DNA of 64,000 nt from UKL13-3 sp943369665 (GCA_943369665.1 CALRNX020000004.1:156011-220010); one strand, 5' to 3'; counted from the stretch's first letter, positions 19,751 through 29,692 are shown. Notes: generated by a model from the sequence alone, not told the origin. A program made the numbers and translations.

Positions 19751-20635
19751 ATGAAAAAAATTATCTTATCCATTTTCATATTGTTGTTTTCAATACCTGC
19801 CTTCACCCAGGTAGCTTGGGTAGAACCAGACCCAACGATTGCAACCGAAAAGATCACCATCTATGTCGATTTGAACAAGCTTGATTTGTCGCTCGATCAC
19901 AATGCACTTTTGGTAGCCCATCCGGGCCCAATGTATATCTGGACCTGGAAACCTTATGAGTGGCCTGTAGGTACTCCTAAAGCAAATGGTGTGGGAGAAA
20001 AGCCATGGCAAAATTCTAACGAAATTTTACAAATGACCCCTGCTCCCGAAAAAGGTGAGAAGGTATGGAAATATGAAATGGTACCTACCGAGTTTTATGA
20101 AGTTCCTGCATCGCAAGTGTATGCATCAGGGCTTGCACTTATTGTAAAACCAAAAAATGGTGGGGGTTATGGCGATCCGGATATTAAAACAAACGACCTC
20201 TCCATTCTAATTAATCCTCCGAAAACGGACAAAGGTGCTTTATACAATTTTCCATCGGTACTGTTGGAAGATGAAATCACAACCATTGTGTATGATAACG
20301 CTGCTGAGCAAAAACCAACAATGCAGAATTTACCTTCCACCACAAAATTATACATGCACCTCAAGGCAACAGCAAAAGACAGCGCCACAGGAGTTATCAC
20401 AACTTACGAACCATACAAATTACTCCAAGTGCTCAATAAACCCCATTTGTTGATGCAGTATACCGAAGCCAATAAATGGACCTATGGAGTTATTATTCAG
20501 GATTATTTCAACTTTCCTCCCACAGCCATTCCCATCGACATGGAGATGCGGGTGGTTAAAGAAGGCTGGACAAGTGACAGCGATACAGGAGGTAATTTTA
20601 ACAAAGTTCCGCTGGTCAAGTTTGGATGTAAATAG
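19751..20635 (+). CDS. secreted protein in SusE/F position, putative glycan-binding
   Basis: A 294-residue protein with a signal peptide (residues 1-19, ending AFTQ) and no lipobox. The mature N-terminus VAWVEPDPTIATEKITIYVDL resembles the N-terminal beta domain of the T9SS amylase of this operon (VVSMVPAFATADDTITITYD), and aromatic residues are frequent (MYIWTWKPYEWPVGTP, residues about 60-75). No catalytic motif is seen. It is last in the sus operon, followed by a strong terminator. Position and aromatic content suggest a maltodextrin-binding role like SusE; the domain family is not certain. Confidence 0.65.
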   Translation: MKKIILSIFILLFSIPAFTQVAWVEPDPTIATEKITIYVDLNKLDLSLDHNALLVAHPGPMYIWTWKPYEWPVGTPKANGVGEKPWQNSNEILQMTPAPEKGEKVWKYEMVPTEFYEVPASQVYASGLALIVKPKNGGGYGDPDIKTNDLSILINPPKTDKGALYNFPSVLLEDEITTIVYDNAAEQKPTMQNLPSTTKLYMHLKATAKDSATGVITTYEPYKLLQVLNKPHLLMQYTEANKWTYGVIIQDYFNFPPTAIPIDMEMRVVKEGWTSDSDTGGNFNKVPLVKFGCK

Positions 20636-20648
20636 TTTTTAAAATCAT

Positions 20649-20685
20649 AAAAAGCCATTCCGTATCGATTACAGGATGGCTTTTT
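20649..20685. terminator. bidirectional terminator
   Basis: AAAAAGCCAT (20649-20658) pairs with ATGGCTTTTT (20676-20685), extended by CC/GG across one unpaired T. A-run and T-run flank both sides, so it can serve the forward sus operon and the converging small gene, whose stop codon overlaps its 3' arm. Confidence 0.85.
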
Positions 20686-21049
20686 AATTACAATTGCATT
20701 TGCTGGGAATATGCTCTACCCCATTTTTATCAACGGTTTTTACAACCTTTCCCCTATGGTTATAAAAAAGTTGCCATTGAAGTTCTCCCTTTTTCCACTT
20801 TTCTTTATGCTCAATAGTCCCATTGGGATGGTAATAAAACCAGCGCTTGTCTTTAAGCCCGTGAGTATAATTCCCTGTTTCCTTAACGGTGCTATCGGCA
20901 TATCGTAACATATATTTGCCATCAGCAGGTTGTTGCGAAAACAGACTTGCTGATACACAGCACAATACTCCCAAAAGCAGATGGCCCAGAAACGCTTTGG
21001 AGAAAGATTGAAATTTGTTGTTATCCACTGCTTTCAAAAATAAAAACAT
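20684..21049 (-). CDS. small secreted MORN-like repeat protein
   Basis: A 121-residue protein. A hydrophobic segment (HLLLGVLCCVSASLFSQ, about residues 22-38) acts as a signal peptide after a somewhat long N-region, so a later start is possible. Two short MORN/YwqK-type repeats follow: KETGNYTHGLKDKRWFYYHPNG and EHKEKWKKGELQWQLFYNHRG. The tail HIPSKCNCN is cysteine-rich. Such proteins are common in Bacteroidota and their function is unknown. It converges on the sus operon and diverges from ruvA. Confidence 0.7.
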   Translation of the reverse strand: MFLFLKAVDNNKFQSFSKAFLGHLLLGVLCCVSASLFSQQPADGKYMLRYADSTVKETGNYTHGLKDKRWFYYHPNGTIEHKEKWKKGELQWQLFYNHRGKVVKTVDKNGVEHIPSKCNCN

Positions 21050-21099
21050 TTCTTATTTTAGCAGCCTTATACAGGGCTCAAATTCATTTTAATTCACTC

Positions 21100-21684
21100 G
21101 TGATAACACATATTGACGGAAAACTAGTTCAAAAAACCCCAACATACGTAGTAATTGATTGTGGCGGTGTGGGTTACACCATCAATATTTCTTTACACAC
21201 TTTCGAAAAAATTGGGTCGGCCGAGCGGTTAAAACTGCTCACGCATCTTGTTATTAAGGAAGACAGCCATACTTTGTATGGATTTGCAGATGAAGAAGAG
21301 CGGGTTTTGTTTATCCAGCTTATTTCGGTGAGTGGCGTTGGACCCAATACAGCACGGTTAATGCTTTCCTCTTTAAAACCTTTAGATATCAAACAAGCAA
21401 TAATGAGTGCCAATTGGGCGTTAATTAAAACCGTGAAAGGAATTGGTGAAAAAACGGCTCAGAAAGTGGTAATAGATCTAAAGAACAAAATTAAAGGTGA
21501 CGGTTTAACAGATGGCATCTCATTAGTACCAACCCACAATATTCTTGTAGAAGAAGCACTATCAGCTCTGGTAATGCTTGGGTTTTCGAAAACTGAAGCT
21601 GAAAAAAGCTTGCAGAAAATTCGCCAACAAAATCCGCAATATTCCGTAGAAGAGTTAGTGAAAAACACATTAAAAATTTTATAG
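21100..21684 (+). CDS. ruvA: Holliday junction branch-migration protein RuvA
   Basis: A 194-residue DNA-binding subunit of RuvAB. The N-terminal OB fold begins VITHIDGKLVQKTPTYVVID, so the start chosen is the GTG at 21100, which fits the usual RuvA N-terminus; an open frame extends further upstream but is not RuvA-like. Two helix-hairpin-helix motifs follow: LISVSGVGPNTARLML and IKTVKGIGEKTAQKVV. The C-terminal domain III (EEALSALVMLGFSKTEAEKSL) contacts RuvB. sprA begins 16 bases downstream, an arrangement I believe is conserved in other Bacteroidota. Confidence 0.95.
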   Translation: MITHIDGKLVQKTPTYVVIDCGGVGYTINISLHTFEKIGSAERLKLLTHLVIKEDSHTLYGFADEEERVLFIQLISVSGVGPNTARLMLSSLKPLDIKQAIMSANWALIKTVKGIGEKTAQKVVIDLKNKIKGDGLTDGISLVPTHNILVEEALSALVMLGFSKTEAEKSLQKIRQQNPQYSVEELVKNTLKIL

Positions 21685-21700
21685 ATGGCGAAACTCTACT

Positions 21701-24700
21701 TTGTTAAGTAACTCTCGATTCACATACCTATCCTTTTTTAAAATACTTGCAGTGGTTATCCTGCAGGGAGGAGATGTATTTGCCGAAAGTGTAGCAAAAA
21801 ACAAAGGTATCCATTTTGGCTTTTCGGCTTTAACCATGCCTCCTCCCGACTCTACCGGAAGTGATACCACCATCAAATTACCCTATCCTATTAAAGACAG
21901 AAAACCATACGAACGCACTACTTCTAAAAACCCGTTCGACCTTGGTGAACCCAATAATATAAAATCAAAGTATGAGCTCGACCCCAACAGTAATTCTTAC
22001 AATTACTCTTCAAAAATAGGCTCACAGGATTACCGTTTACCTGCCTCTATTGAATTGAAAGATGCTTTAAAAGAAGAGGGCAAACGTAAAAACAACGATT
22101 ATTTCCGTCAACGTTCGCAAGCCAATAATTTTGTATCGGGTAGTGGAATCATTCCGCCACTTAGGGTCGGGCCCAAAATTTTCGAACGTATTTTTGGAAG
22201 CGGTATCATTGATATCCGTCCGCGGGGAACAGCCGAACTTATTTTTGCCGGAAACTTTAACACCGTGCGAAATCCCCTTTTTGCTCCGCAACAACAAACT
22301 ACAGGGCAGTTTGATTTTCGCCAAAAAATCCAATTAAATGTTCAGGGAAGTATTGGTGATAAATTGAAGGTAAATATCAATTATGATACAGAAGCCACTT
22401 TTGATTTTGAAAATCAGGTAAAACTCGACTACGCTGGAAAAGAAGATGATATCATCAAAAAAATAGAGCTCGGAAACGTAAGTCTTCCGCTCAACTCATC
22501 GCTCATCCAGGGAAGCCAGAGTTTGTTTGGTATCAAAACGGTGATGCAATTTGGTCGTTTAACAGCAACCACCATTTTAACCCAACAAAGAGGAAAAACT
22601 ACCGAAACAGAAATTTCAGGAGGAACACAAACTACCAAGTTTGATATTCAAAGCGATAATTATGATATGAATCGCCATTATTTCCTGGCTCAATATTTCA
22701 GAGACAACTATGACGCCTGGTTGGCAAACCTTCCTGTTATTGGTTCTCCTGTAATTATCAATCGCGTAGAGGTATGGGTAACCAATAGAACAGGATCGTT
22801 TGACGGATCAAGAGATGTTATAGGTTTTGCCGATCTGGGCGAAACCAGCAAACGCAGTAATACTTTCTGGACCGTTAGCGGGAACCCTATTCCGGATAAT
22901 GATGCAAACAATTTATACGCATACCTTGATGGAGCGACACCCATCAATACGAATAAGAGTAATTTAAGGGCGTCTTACCAGATCCAAAATGAATTAACAA
23001 AGGATCAACCTGTAACTGGCTTACAACCCATTTCACAATACCAAGCCATCAGTTATGCCCGGTTGCTTAATCCTACCGAATATTCCGTAAACCTACGCAT
23101 GGGTTATATCTCATTGAACCAAGCGCTCAACAATGATGACGTGCTCTGTGTAGCTTATGAATATTCCGTGAATGGTGTGAATTATCAGGTTGGTGATCTT
23201 ACGGTTGATCAACCTGTAAACCCCCAAACACCCAATGTGCTGTTCACCAAAATGCTCAAAGGACCCTCCCTTCGCCCCGATCTGCCGATCTGGGATTTGA
23301 TGATGAAAAACATTTACTCGCTGGGAACATATCAATTACAATCCAAAGATTTTAAGTTAAACATTATCTATGCCGATGACCCATCGGGAGCGGACTTAAA
23401 CTATATTCCTGTTCAAAATGAACCGTTGCTTACAGGATTGCCCCTAGTAAGGGTTCTCAATTTGGATAACCTCAATACCCAACAAGAAAAAGCTCCGGAT
23501 GGATTATATGATTTTATAGAAGGTGTTACGGTAAACTCAACTCAAGGGCGAATCATTTTCCCAATGGTTGAACCTTTTGGAAAATACCTGTCCCAGAAAT
23601 TTGTGAATGATCCAAGCCGGGCAAGGTATTATTCATACTACGAACTATATGACTCCACGCGGTTTGCCGCGGTGCAACTTCCTCAATACAATAAATTTTA
23701 TATCCGGGGAAGTTATTCCGGAAATTCAAGTTCCGAAATCTCTCTCGGTCAAACCAATATCCCCAAAGGATCTGTTCGGGTGACTGCAAATGGTGCACCT
23801 TTGACCGAAAATCAGGATTATACGGTAGACTATAATTTGGGTAGGGTAAAAATTGTGAACACAGGATTGCTCAATTCCGGGGCCGTCATCAAGGTTTCAT
23901 CTGAGAGCAATTCCTTATTCAGTGTTCAACAAAAAAGCTTATTGGGAACCCGGCTCGATTATAAAGTAAGCAACGATTTCCTATTAGGAGGAACATTGAT
24001 GTACCTGAATGAACGTCCACTTACCCCAAAAGTAAATATTGGAGAAGAGCCTATCAGCAATGTCATGTTTGGCTTCGATGGAACATACAGGAAAGAGTCG
24101 CGCTTTTTAACCAAAATGGTCGACAAGCTTCCGTTTATTGAAACCAAAGAGCCGTCACAAATTACCATTCAGGGTGAGTATGCTCAACTGGTTCCGGGTG
24201 TGCAAAGTTCATTGGCCAATAAAGGAACCGCATACCTTGATGATTTTGAAGGTGCGGAAACGCCTTTTGATCTGCGCTTAGGCAACAGTTGGTTTTTGGC
24301 TTCTACTCCCCAAGGTCAGCCGAGTTTGTTTCCCGAAGGAGGTTTTATTAATCAACTCGATTACAACTTTAAACGCGCCAACTTAGCATGGTATACGATT
24401 TCTACTGCTTTCTACTTGTCGAATAACCAAACACCCGAACATATTAAAAACGATGATGAACAACTTTCCGATCACCGGGTAAGGCAAGTTGATATTACCG
24501 AAGTATATCCTAGCCGCCAGATTCAGGCAGGCCAGCCACAGAATTTACCTACACTCGATCTTGCCTTTTACCCAAAAGAAAGAGGGCCTTACAATTATAC
24601 TGTAGCCGGGTTAAATGCTGATGGAACACTTAAAAACCCAACTCAAAACTGGGGTGGTTTGATGCGAAAAATTGAACAGAACGATTTCGAAGCATCCAAT

Positions 24701-27700
24701 ATTGATTATATCGAGATCTGGATGATGGACCCTTATCTGAGCAATCCTAATCCAAACAACAAAGGAGAACTTTACATCAACCTAGGGAATGTTTCGGAAG
24801 ACATTTTGCGCGATAACCGAAGAGCTGCGGAAAATGGTTTACCAAGAAGCACAGACCCAACCTTGCAATATGTTGATACCACCGTATGGGGTCGCGTGCC
24901 AAGACAGCCGGTAGTGAACTTTGCATTTGATGCCGATAATGGTATCCGAGCCAGCCAGGATGTCGGGTTGGATGGATTTAATGACGCTTCAGAGCAAATC
25001 GCTTTCGATACCGTTTACTTACAAAAGATTCAGCCTATTTTGAATCCTGATGTTTACACCACTTTTGCCAGCGATCCTTCTTTTGATAATTACCATTATT
25101 ATTTGGGTACAACGGATTACGATCCTCAGCAATTGAGCATCCTGGAGCGTTACAAAAAATACAATAAACACCAGGGAAACTCTCCAACACAGGACCAATC
25201 ACCCGAACCGTTTGCTACAGCCGCAACCAATATCCCGGATAATGAAGATATTAATAGAGATTATACCTTAAATGATATTGAAGAGTATTTCCAATACAAA
25301 ATTGATATTGATAAAACCAAGTTGATTGTCGGACAAAATTTTGTGACAGATAGTGTTGTAAAATCGGTTTCACTTGCCAACGGTAAAAATGAAGTTGTAA
25401 CCTGGTATCAATTAAAAATACCCGTACGCGAATATCAGACCCGTGTAGGTGAGATCCTGGATTTTAAATCGATCCGGTTTATCAGGATGTACATGCGTGG
25501 ATTCGAAAACGAACAAGTGCTTCGCTTGGGAGCATTACAATTGGTACGTGCCGACTGGCGTAAATACTTAGGCAATTTAGAGTCCGGAAAAGAAAATGTA
25601 CCGGGTGATCCTGAAGACGAAACTAATTTCATCGTATCAACTGTAAACATTGAAAAGAACTCATTGCGAAGCCCTATTCCTTATGTTGTTCCTCCGGGCA
25701 TCCAACGCGAAGTTGATTTTAGCTCCCCGCAGGCAATCCAACAAAACGAGCAATCACTTTCGGTTGCCGTATGTAATTTAAAAGATGGTGATGCAAGAGG
25801 GGTATTCAAAAACATCAAAACAGATTTGCGCCAATACGGAAAACTACGCATGTTTATTCATGCCGAAGGAGCTCAAGCAAACAATGGGGACCTAACTGCA
25901 TTTATCCGACTAGGTTCCGATTTGACAAACAACTACTACGAATACGAAATCCCGCTAATACTTACCCGCCAGGGTGAAATTTCGCCCGATCAGATTTGGC
26001 CGACCGATAATGAAATGATCGTGGAATTAGAAGAATTTATCAATACAAAAATTCAACGTACCAACGCCAACCATCCATATACATCTCCTTATTACCGACA
26101 ATTCGGACGGGCTAAATTTACCGTTATCGGTTTACCGGATTTGAGTAATATACGTGTTGCCATGATGGGTATTCGCAATCCACGCGCTGTTCCGGGATCA
26201 TCGGATGATGGACTTTCAAAATGTGCCGAAGTATGGTTCAACGAACTTCGCATGACGGAATTTAACAACCGCGGAGGCTGGGCTGCCAATAGCAGGATCC
26301 AGGCTAAGCTAGCTGATTTTGCTACAGTGCAACTATCCGGTAGTATTTCAACAGTTGGATTTGGTGGTATCGATAAAAAATTATCCGAACGTAATTTTGA
26401 CGATAATTATCAATATGATGTTGCAAGTAGTTTTGAGCTGGGAAAATTCTTCCCTAAAAATTCCGGCATTTCTATTCCATTATTTTTGTCGTACGGAAAT
26501 ACATTGATACGTCCTTATTATAATCCGTTGAATCCTGATACCAAACTTCAAAAGGAAATTGATGAAAGTACCAATCCTGCTTACCAGGAACGTATTAAAC
26601 TTGCGGCCGATGACTTTACCAAGAGGCGAAGCATGAACTTTACCAATGTGCGCAAAAACAAAGTGGGAAATAAAAAATCGCACGTATACGATATCTCAAA
26701 CTTTTCGTTCACGTACTCATTTAATGAAGTATACCGCAGGAATCAGACATTGGAGAGTTATTTATTGCAAAACTATAAAACCATAACTTCTTATAATTAC
26801 AGCTTCAACCCGAAACCATGGGAGCCTTTCTCTAAAATCAAATCCAAACAACTTGGCCTGATCAAAGACTTTAACCTCTATTATCTTCCGCAATCATGGG
26901 GTGCCCGACTGGAAACAGACAGGCGTTATGGTGTTACCGTGAACCGGAACAATGATGTGCAAGGTATTACCATCGACCCGTTGTATGATAAAATGTATAC
27001 CATGACCCGGTATTACGAATTCAGATATGACTTATCAAAAGGATTGAAGTTCGATTACAATGCAACGGCATTTGCTCGTATTGATGAGCCTTTAGGTAAA
27101 ATTGAAAAAGGCACTCCACAAAAAGATACCATTTGGAATAACTTGCTTACGGGAGGAAGGCTGATGCAATTTGACCAAACAGCACGTGTCAATTATAATG
27201 TACCTATCAATAAAATACCGGGATTAAACTGGATCAATCAATCAACGTACACCTACACTGCAACATACCAGTGGAAACAAGCACCTCCGGCAGCGGATAG
27301 TTTAGGAAACACGGTCTCAAATTCGCGCGCGCAGAATTACAATATTGGAGTAAACATGACGTTGCTTTACAACAAGATTCCATACCTGCGCAATATTAAT
27401 AACCCAGGACAGCCACGTAAAAAATCGATTCCAAAGGAAGAGGAAACTGCAGTTAAAGATCCAAAGGATAAAAAGAAAACCGAAAAGAAAAAGGAAGAAG
27501 ACAAACCGGAAGCAAAAGCGCCTCCAGTTTTAGCTTATACTTTAAAGTTCCTGATGATGCTTAAAAATGCTTCCGTTTCTTATTCGGAAACAGAGGGAAC
27601 AACCCTTCCCGGATTTAAACCAACGCCACAATATTTCGGACAAAACTTTGAATCGGGTGGACCGGGTTTTGATTTCATTTTGGGCGCACAAGATCCTGAT

Positions 27701-28882
27701 TTCAGAAACCGGGCAGCCCGAAATGGCTGGATCAGTAACGATTCCAGACTCACTTCTTTTTATGCGCAAAACTATCAGGAAAACTTAACGGGTCGGGCAA
27801 TGCTCGAACCTGTTTCCGACTTCCGGATTGATCTTAATTTTGCACGCACACGAACCATTAACTCATCCGTATTATTCAGGTTTGATGATCCCACACAAAC
27901 ATTTAAGGATATAAACGAACCGATAACTACCGGTAGTTACTCCATTACGTTTAATACATGGGCAAGTACTTTTTCAAAAGAGCTTTCAAACGGCAACACT
28001 GAAGTGTTCAATGAGTTCCAGGAAAACAGGAAAACAATTGCAAACAGGCTAGCGGCAGACCCTGAAAAACCGGGATTAGGTGTGGATAGCCAGGGATATC
28101 CAATAGGATATGGCCAAAATTCACAGGACGTTATTATTCCTGCATTCCTCGCTGCATACGGAGGCCAGGATGCAAACAAAATTGGGCTTACCGCTTTCCC
28201 GAAAATTCCGGATGCTAACTGGAAAATTACCTATAACGGACTTTCAAAAATTGAATCCTTTAAAGATTATGTGAGCAATATTACGCTTAACCACCAATAT
28301 ACTTCCACTTATAATGTCGGGTCCTTTCAAAGCGTTTTAAATGACAGCAGTAATAATAAAAGTACCGGAGATTATACTTCAGATTATGTGATCCGTCAGA
28401 TTTCAATTGTTGAACGATTTGGTCCTTTCCTAGGAGTGGATGTAACCTTTGTGGGGAATATTACCACACGTATTGAATACAAACGTGACCGCAGTTTAAA
28501 TCTTGGACTGACCAACGGCCAGTTAAACGAGCAAAAGGGAAGTGAGTGGGTTATTGGTGCGGGTTATCGTACCACAGAGTTGACCATACCATTTATCAAA
28601 CGTGGTGGGCGCAGAATCGTCATTGAAAGTGATATCAATTTCAGGTTGGATTTTGGAATCAGGGATAACGTAACCAAGATCCGGAATATTGACAGGCCAT
28701 CGAATGACCCAGTGCAAGGACAACGTGTTTACACCTTGCGCCCAACAATCGATTATATGATCACGGATGCATTGATGTTGCGCATTTTCTATGATTACAG
28801 AAGAACAGATCCTAAAACATCTAACTCGTTCCCTACCATTATTCAAAGTGGTGGAATTTCCATTCGTTACACCATCCAGTAA
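21701..28882 (+). CDS. sprA: T9SS outer-membrane translocon SprA (Sov)
   Basis: A 2393-residue outer-membrane protein, the very large single-chain beta-barrel through which T9SS substrates leave the cell. Family hallmarks include repeated SprA domains (NFNTVRNPLFAPQQQ, YDTEATFDFENQVKLDY, GSQSLFGIKTVMQFG near residues 185-290), AYLDDFEGAETPFDLR near residue 850, and MMGIRNPRAVPGSSDDG with AEVWFNELRM near residue 1500. A Lys/Glu-rich linker lies near residues 1907-1940, and the C-terminus is aromatic (ISIRYTIQ). No ATG fits the start: TTG at 21701 gives a plausible signal peptide (LSFFKILAVVILQGGDVFA). An ATG at 21685 is out of frame and stops after eight codons. Three substrates with sorting domains are encoded in this window. 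Confidence 0.93.
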   Translation: MLSNSRFTYLSFFKILAVVILQGGDVFAESVAKNKGIHFGFSALTMPPPDSTGSDTTIKLPYPIKDRKPYERTTSKNPFDLGEPNNIKSKYELDPNSNSYNYSSKIGSQDYRLPASIELKDALKEEGKRKNNDYFRQRSQANNFVSGSGIIPPLRVGPKIFERIFGSGIIDIRPRGTAELIFAGNFNTVRNPLFAPQQQTTGQFDFRQKIQLNVQGSIGDKLKVNINYDTEATFDFENQVKLDYAGKEDDIIKKIELGNVSLPLNSSLIQGSQSLFGIKTVMQFGRLTATTILTQQRGKTTETEISGGTQTTKFDIQSDNYDMNRHYFLAQYFRDNYDAWLANLPVIGSPVIINRVEVWVTNRTGSFDGSRDVIGFADLGETSKRSNTFWTVSGNPIPDNDANNLYAYLDGATPINTNKSNLRASYQIQNELTKDQPVTGLQPISQYQAISYARLLNPTEYSVNLRMGYISLNQALNNDDVLCVAYEYSVNGVNYQVGDLTVDQPVNPQTPNVLFTKMLKGPSLRPDLPIWDLMMKNIYSLGTYQLQSKDFKLNIIYADDPSGADLNYIPVQNEPLLTGLPLVRVLNLDNLNTQQEKAPDGLYDFIEGVTVNSTQGRIIFPMVEPFGKYLSQKFVNDPSRARYYSYYELYDSTRFAAVQLPQYNKFYIRGSYSGNSSSEISLGQTNIPKGSVRVTANGAPLTENQDYTVDYNLGRVKIVNTGLLNSGAVIKVSSESNSLFSVQQKSLLGTRLDYKVSNDFLLGGTLMYLNERPLTPKVNIGEEPISNVMFGFDGTYRKESRFLTKMVDKLPFIETKEPSQITIQGEYAQLVPGVQSSLANKGTAYLDDFEGAETPFDLRLGNSWFLASTPQGQPSLFPEGGFINQLDYNFKRANLAWYTISTAFYLSNNQTPEHIKNDDEQLSDHRVRQVDITEVYPSRQIQAGQPQNLPTLDLAFYPKERGPYNYTVAGLNADGTLKNPTQNWGGLMRKIEQNDFEASNIDYIEIWMMDPYLSNPNPNNKGELYINLGNVSEDILRDNRRAAENGLPRSTDPTLQYVDTTVWGRVPRQPVVNFAFDADNGIRASQDVGLDGFNDASEQIAFDTVYLQKIQPILNPDVYTTFASDPSFDNYHYYLGTTDYDPQQLSILERYKKYNKHQGNSPTQDQSPEPFATAATNIPDNEDINRDYTLNDIEEYFQYKIDIDKTKLIVGQNFVTDSVVKSVSLANGKNEVVTWYQLKIPVREYQTRVGEILDFKSIRFIRMYMRGFENEQVLRLGALQLVRADWRKYLGNLESGKENVPGDPEDETNFIVSTVNIEKNSLRSPIPYVVPPGIQREVDFSSPQAIQQNEQSLSVAVCNLKDGDARGVFKNIKTDLRQYGKLRMFIHAEGAQANNGDLTAFIRLGSDLTNNYYEYEIPLILTRQGEISPDQIWPTDNEMIVELEEFINTKIQRTNANHPYTSPYYRQFGRAKFTVIGLPDLSNIRVAMMGIRNPRAVPGSSDDGLSKCAEVWFNELRMTEFNNRGGWAANSRIQAKLADFATVQLSGSISTVGFGGIDKKLSERNFDDNYQYDVASSFELGKFFPKNSGISIPLFLSYGNTLIRPYYNPLNPDTKLQKEIDESTNPAYQERIKLAADDFTKRRSMNFTNVRKNKVGNKKSHVYDISNFSFTYSFNEVYRRNQTLESYLLQNYKTITSYNYSFNPKPWEPFSKIKSKQLGLIKDFNLYYLPQSWGARLETDRRYGVTVNRNNDVQGITIDPLYDKMYTMTRYYEFRYDLSKGLKFDYNATAFARIDEPLGKIEKGTPQKDTIWNNLLTGGRLMQFDQTARVNYNVPINKIPGLNWINQSTYTYTATYQWKQAPPAADSLGNTVSNSRAQNYNIGVNMTLLYNKIPYLRNINNPGQPRKKSIPKEEETAVKDPKDKKKTEKKKEEDKPEAKAPPVLAYTLKFLMMLKNASVSYSETEGTTLPGFKPTPQYFGQNFESGGPGFDFILGAQDPDFRNRAARNGWISNDSRLTSFYAQNYQENLTGRAMLEPVSDFRIDLNFARTRTINSSVLFRFDDPTQTFKDINEPITTGSYSITFNTWASTFSKELSNGNTEVFNEFQENRKTIANRLAADPEKPGLGVDSQGYPIGYGQNSQDVIIPAFLAAYGGQDANKIGLTAFPKIPDANWKITYNGLSKIESFKDYVSNITLNHQYTSTYNVGSFQSVLNDSSNNKSTGDYTSDYVIRQISIVERFGPFLGVDVTFVGNITTRIEYKRDRSLNLGLTNGQLNEQKGSEWVIGAGYRTTELTIPFIKRGGRRIVIESDINFRLDFGIRDNVTKIRNIDRPSNDPVQGQRVYTLRPTIDYMITDALMLRIFYDYRRTDPKTSNSFPTIIQSGGISIRYTIQ

Positions 28883-28883
28883 G

Positions 28884-29525
28884 TTATTGATTCATCTTTT
28901 GCCAGGCCTTGGCCGTGGCAATAATACTCTCATACATGGCACGATCCAATGGTGTTTTTGCCCAGATTGTATGAATACCTAAAGCCCCTGCTGCCCGAAT
29001 ATTGGATACATTATCATCAATAAAAATACATTCGTTTGCTTCCCTTGTAATATCATTCAACACAAATTCATAAATATCTTTATTAGGCTTGCGTTTCCCA
29101 ATTTCATACGACAAATACTGTTTTGCAAACAGATCATCCCAACGCTCCAAACCAAAATGGTCATTCAAGTAATTTCTGAAATGTTCGATATGAATACTGT
29201 TGGTATTACTCAGCAAATAAACGTTAAAGTGCTTGTTGAGTTTCGCCAATAATTCAAGACGACCTTCATTTGTTTCAAGCAACATTGCATTCCAGGCAGT
29301 ATCGATCTCGCTATCCGTAATTTCGCCCTTTTTCAGCGACTTAATTCCTTGCCTGAAATCAGCAGCATTCAATTTACCGGTTTCAAAATCGTTAAAAATA
29401 GAAGACGACTCGTTTACATCATCCAGGTCTAACCCCATCCGGCTAAATGCCCGTAGGGTCTTGTCTTGGTCGAGGTCCAGCAATACTCCACCTAAATCAA
29501 AAATTATTGAAGAAATCTTTTTCAT
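28884..29525 (-). CDS. HAD-family hydrolase (HAD-IA phosphatase)
   Basis: A 213-residue cytoplasmic HAD phosphatase using the ATG at 29525 (MKKISSIIFDLGGVLLDLD). The frame is open 7 codons further, but that extension is not family-like. Motif I FDLGGVLLD, motif II LLSNTNSIH, motif III lysine in GKRKPNKDIYEF and motif IV IFIDDNVSNIRAA are all present. The DLGGV form with a second Asp matches the YihX/epoxide-hydrolase N-terminal-like HAD subgroup, where sugar phosphates are typical substrates; the real substrate is unknown. It converges on sprA with a 1-base gap. Confidence 0.85.
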   Translation of the reverse strand: MKKISSIIFDLGGVLLDLDQDKTLRAFSRMGLDLDDVNESSSIFNDFETGKLNAADFRQGIKSLKKGEITDSEIDTAWNAMLLETNEGRLELLAKLNKHFNVYLLSNTNSIHIEHFRNYLNDHFGLERWDDLFAKQYLSYEIGKRKPNKDIYEFVLNDITREANECIFIDDNVSNIRAAGALGIHTIWAKTPLDRAMYESIIATAKAWQKMNQ

Positions 29526-29596
29526 GTTGTTTGTATAACAGCCCACAAAAATATATGTTTGCAGTCCTTAAAAATGCAAACTAATCCGTTGCATTT

Positions 29597-29692
29597 GGGA
29601 CTATAGCTCTCCCGAAGCTTCGGGACGATTAGAGCATCTGACTCATAATCAGGGAGCCTGTTCTTTAAATATAAAATATTGGAGTAATCCAA
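29597..29692 (+). repeat. 96-bp tandem unit 1: truncated tRNA with palindrome in D-loop
   Basis: A degenerate 5' tRNA copy. It holds the acceptor strand GGGACTA (C4 changed to A versus the intact gene) and a D-arm GCTC/GAGC whose loop contains TCCCGAAGCTTCGGGA at 29610-29625 in place of ATT. The anticodon arm CTGACTCATAATCAG is intact. Homology fades in the T-arm (CCTGTTC). An AT-rich stretch up to the next unit follows (TTTAAATATAAAATATTGG). No 3' acceptor strand is present, so it cannot fold as a normal tRNA. Confidence 0.85.

Noticed and set aside
20947..21099. N-terminal extension of ruvA by 51 codons
   Set aside because: The extension overlaps the divergent MORN-like gene and is not RuvA-like; the GTG at 21100 gives the canonical N-terminus.
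27418..27520. Lys/Glu-rich low-complexity stretch in sprA as a possible frameshift
   Set aside because: The frame resumes with clear SprA sequence on both sides; charged linkers are ordinary in long SprA proteins.
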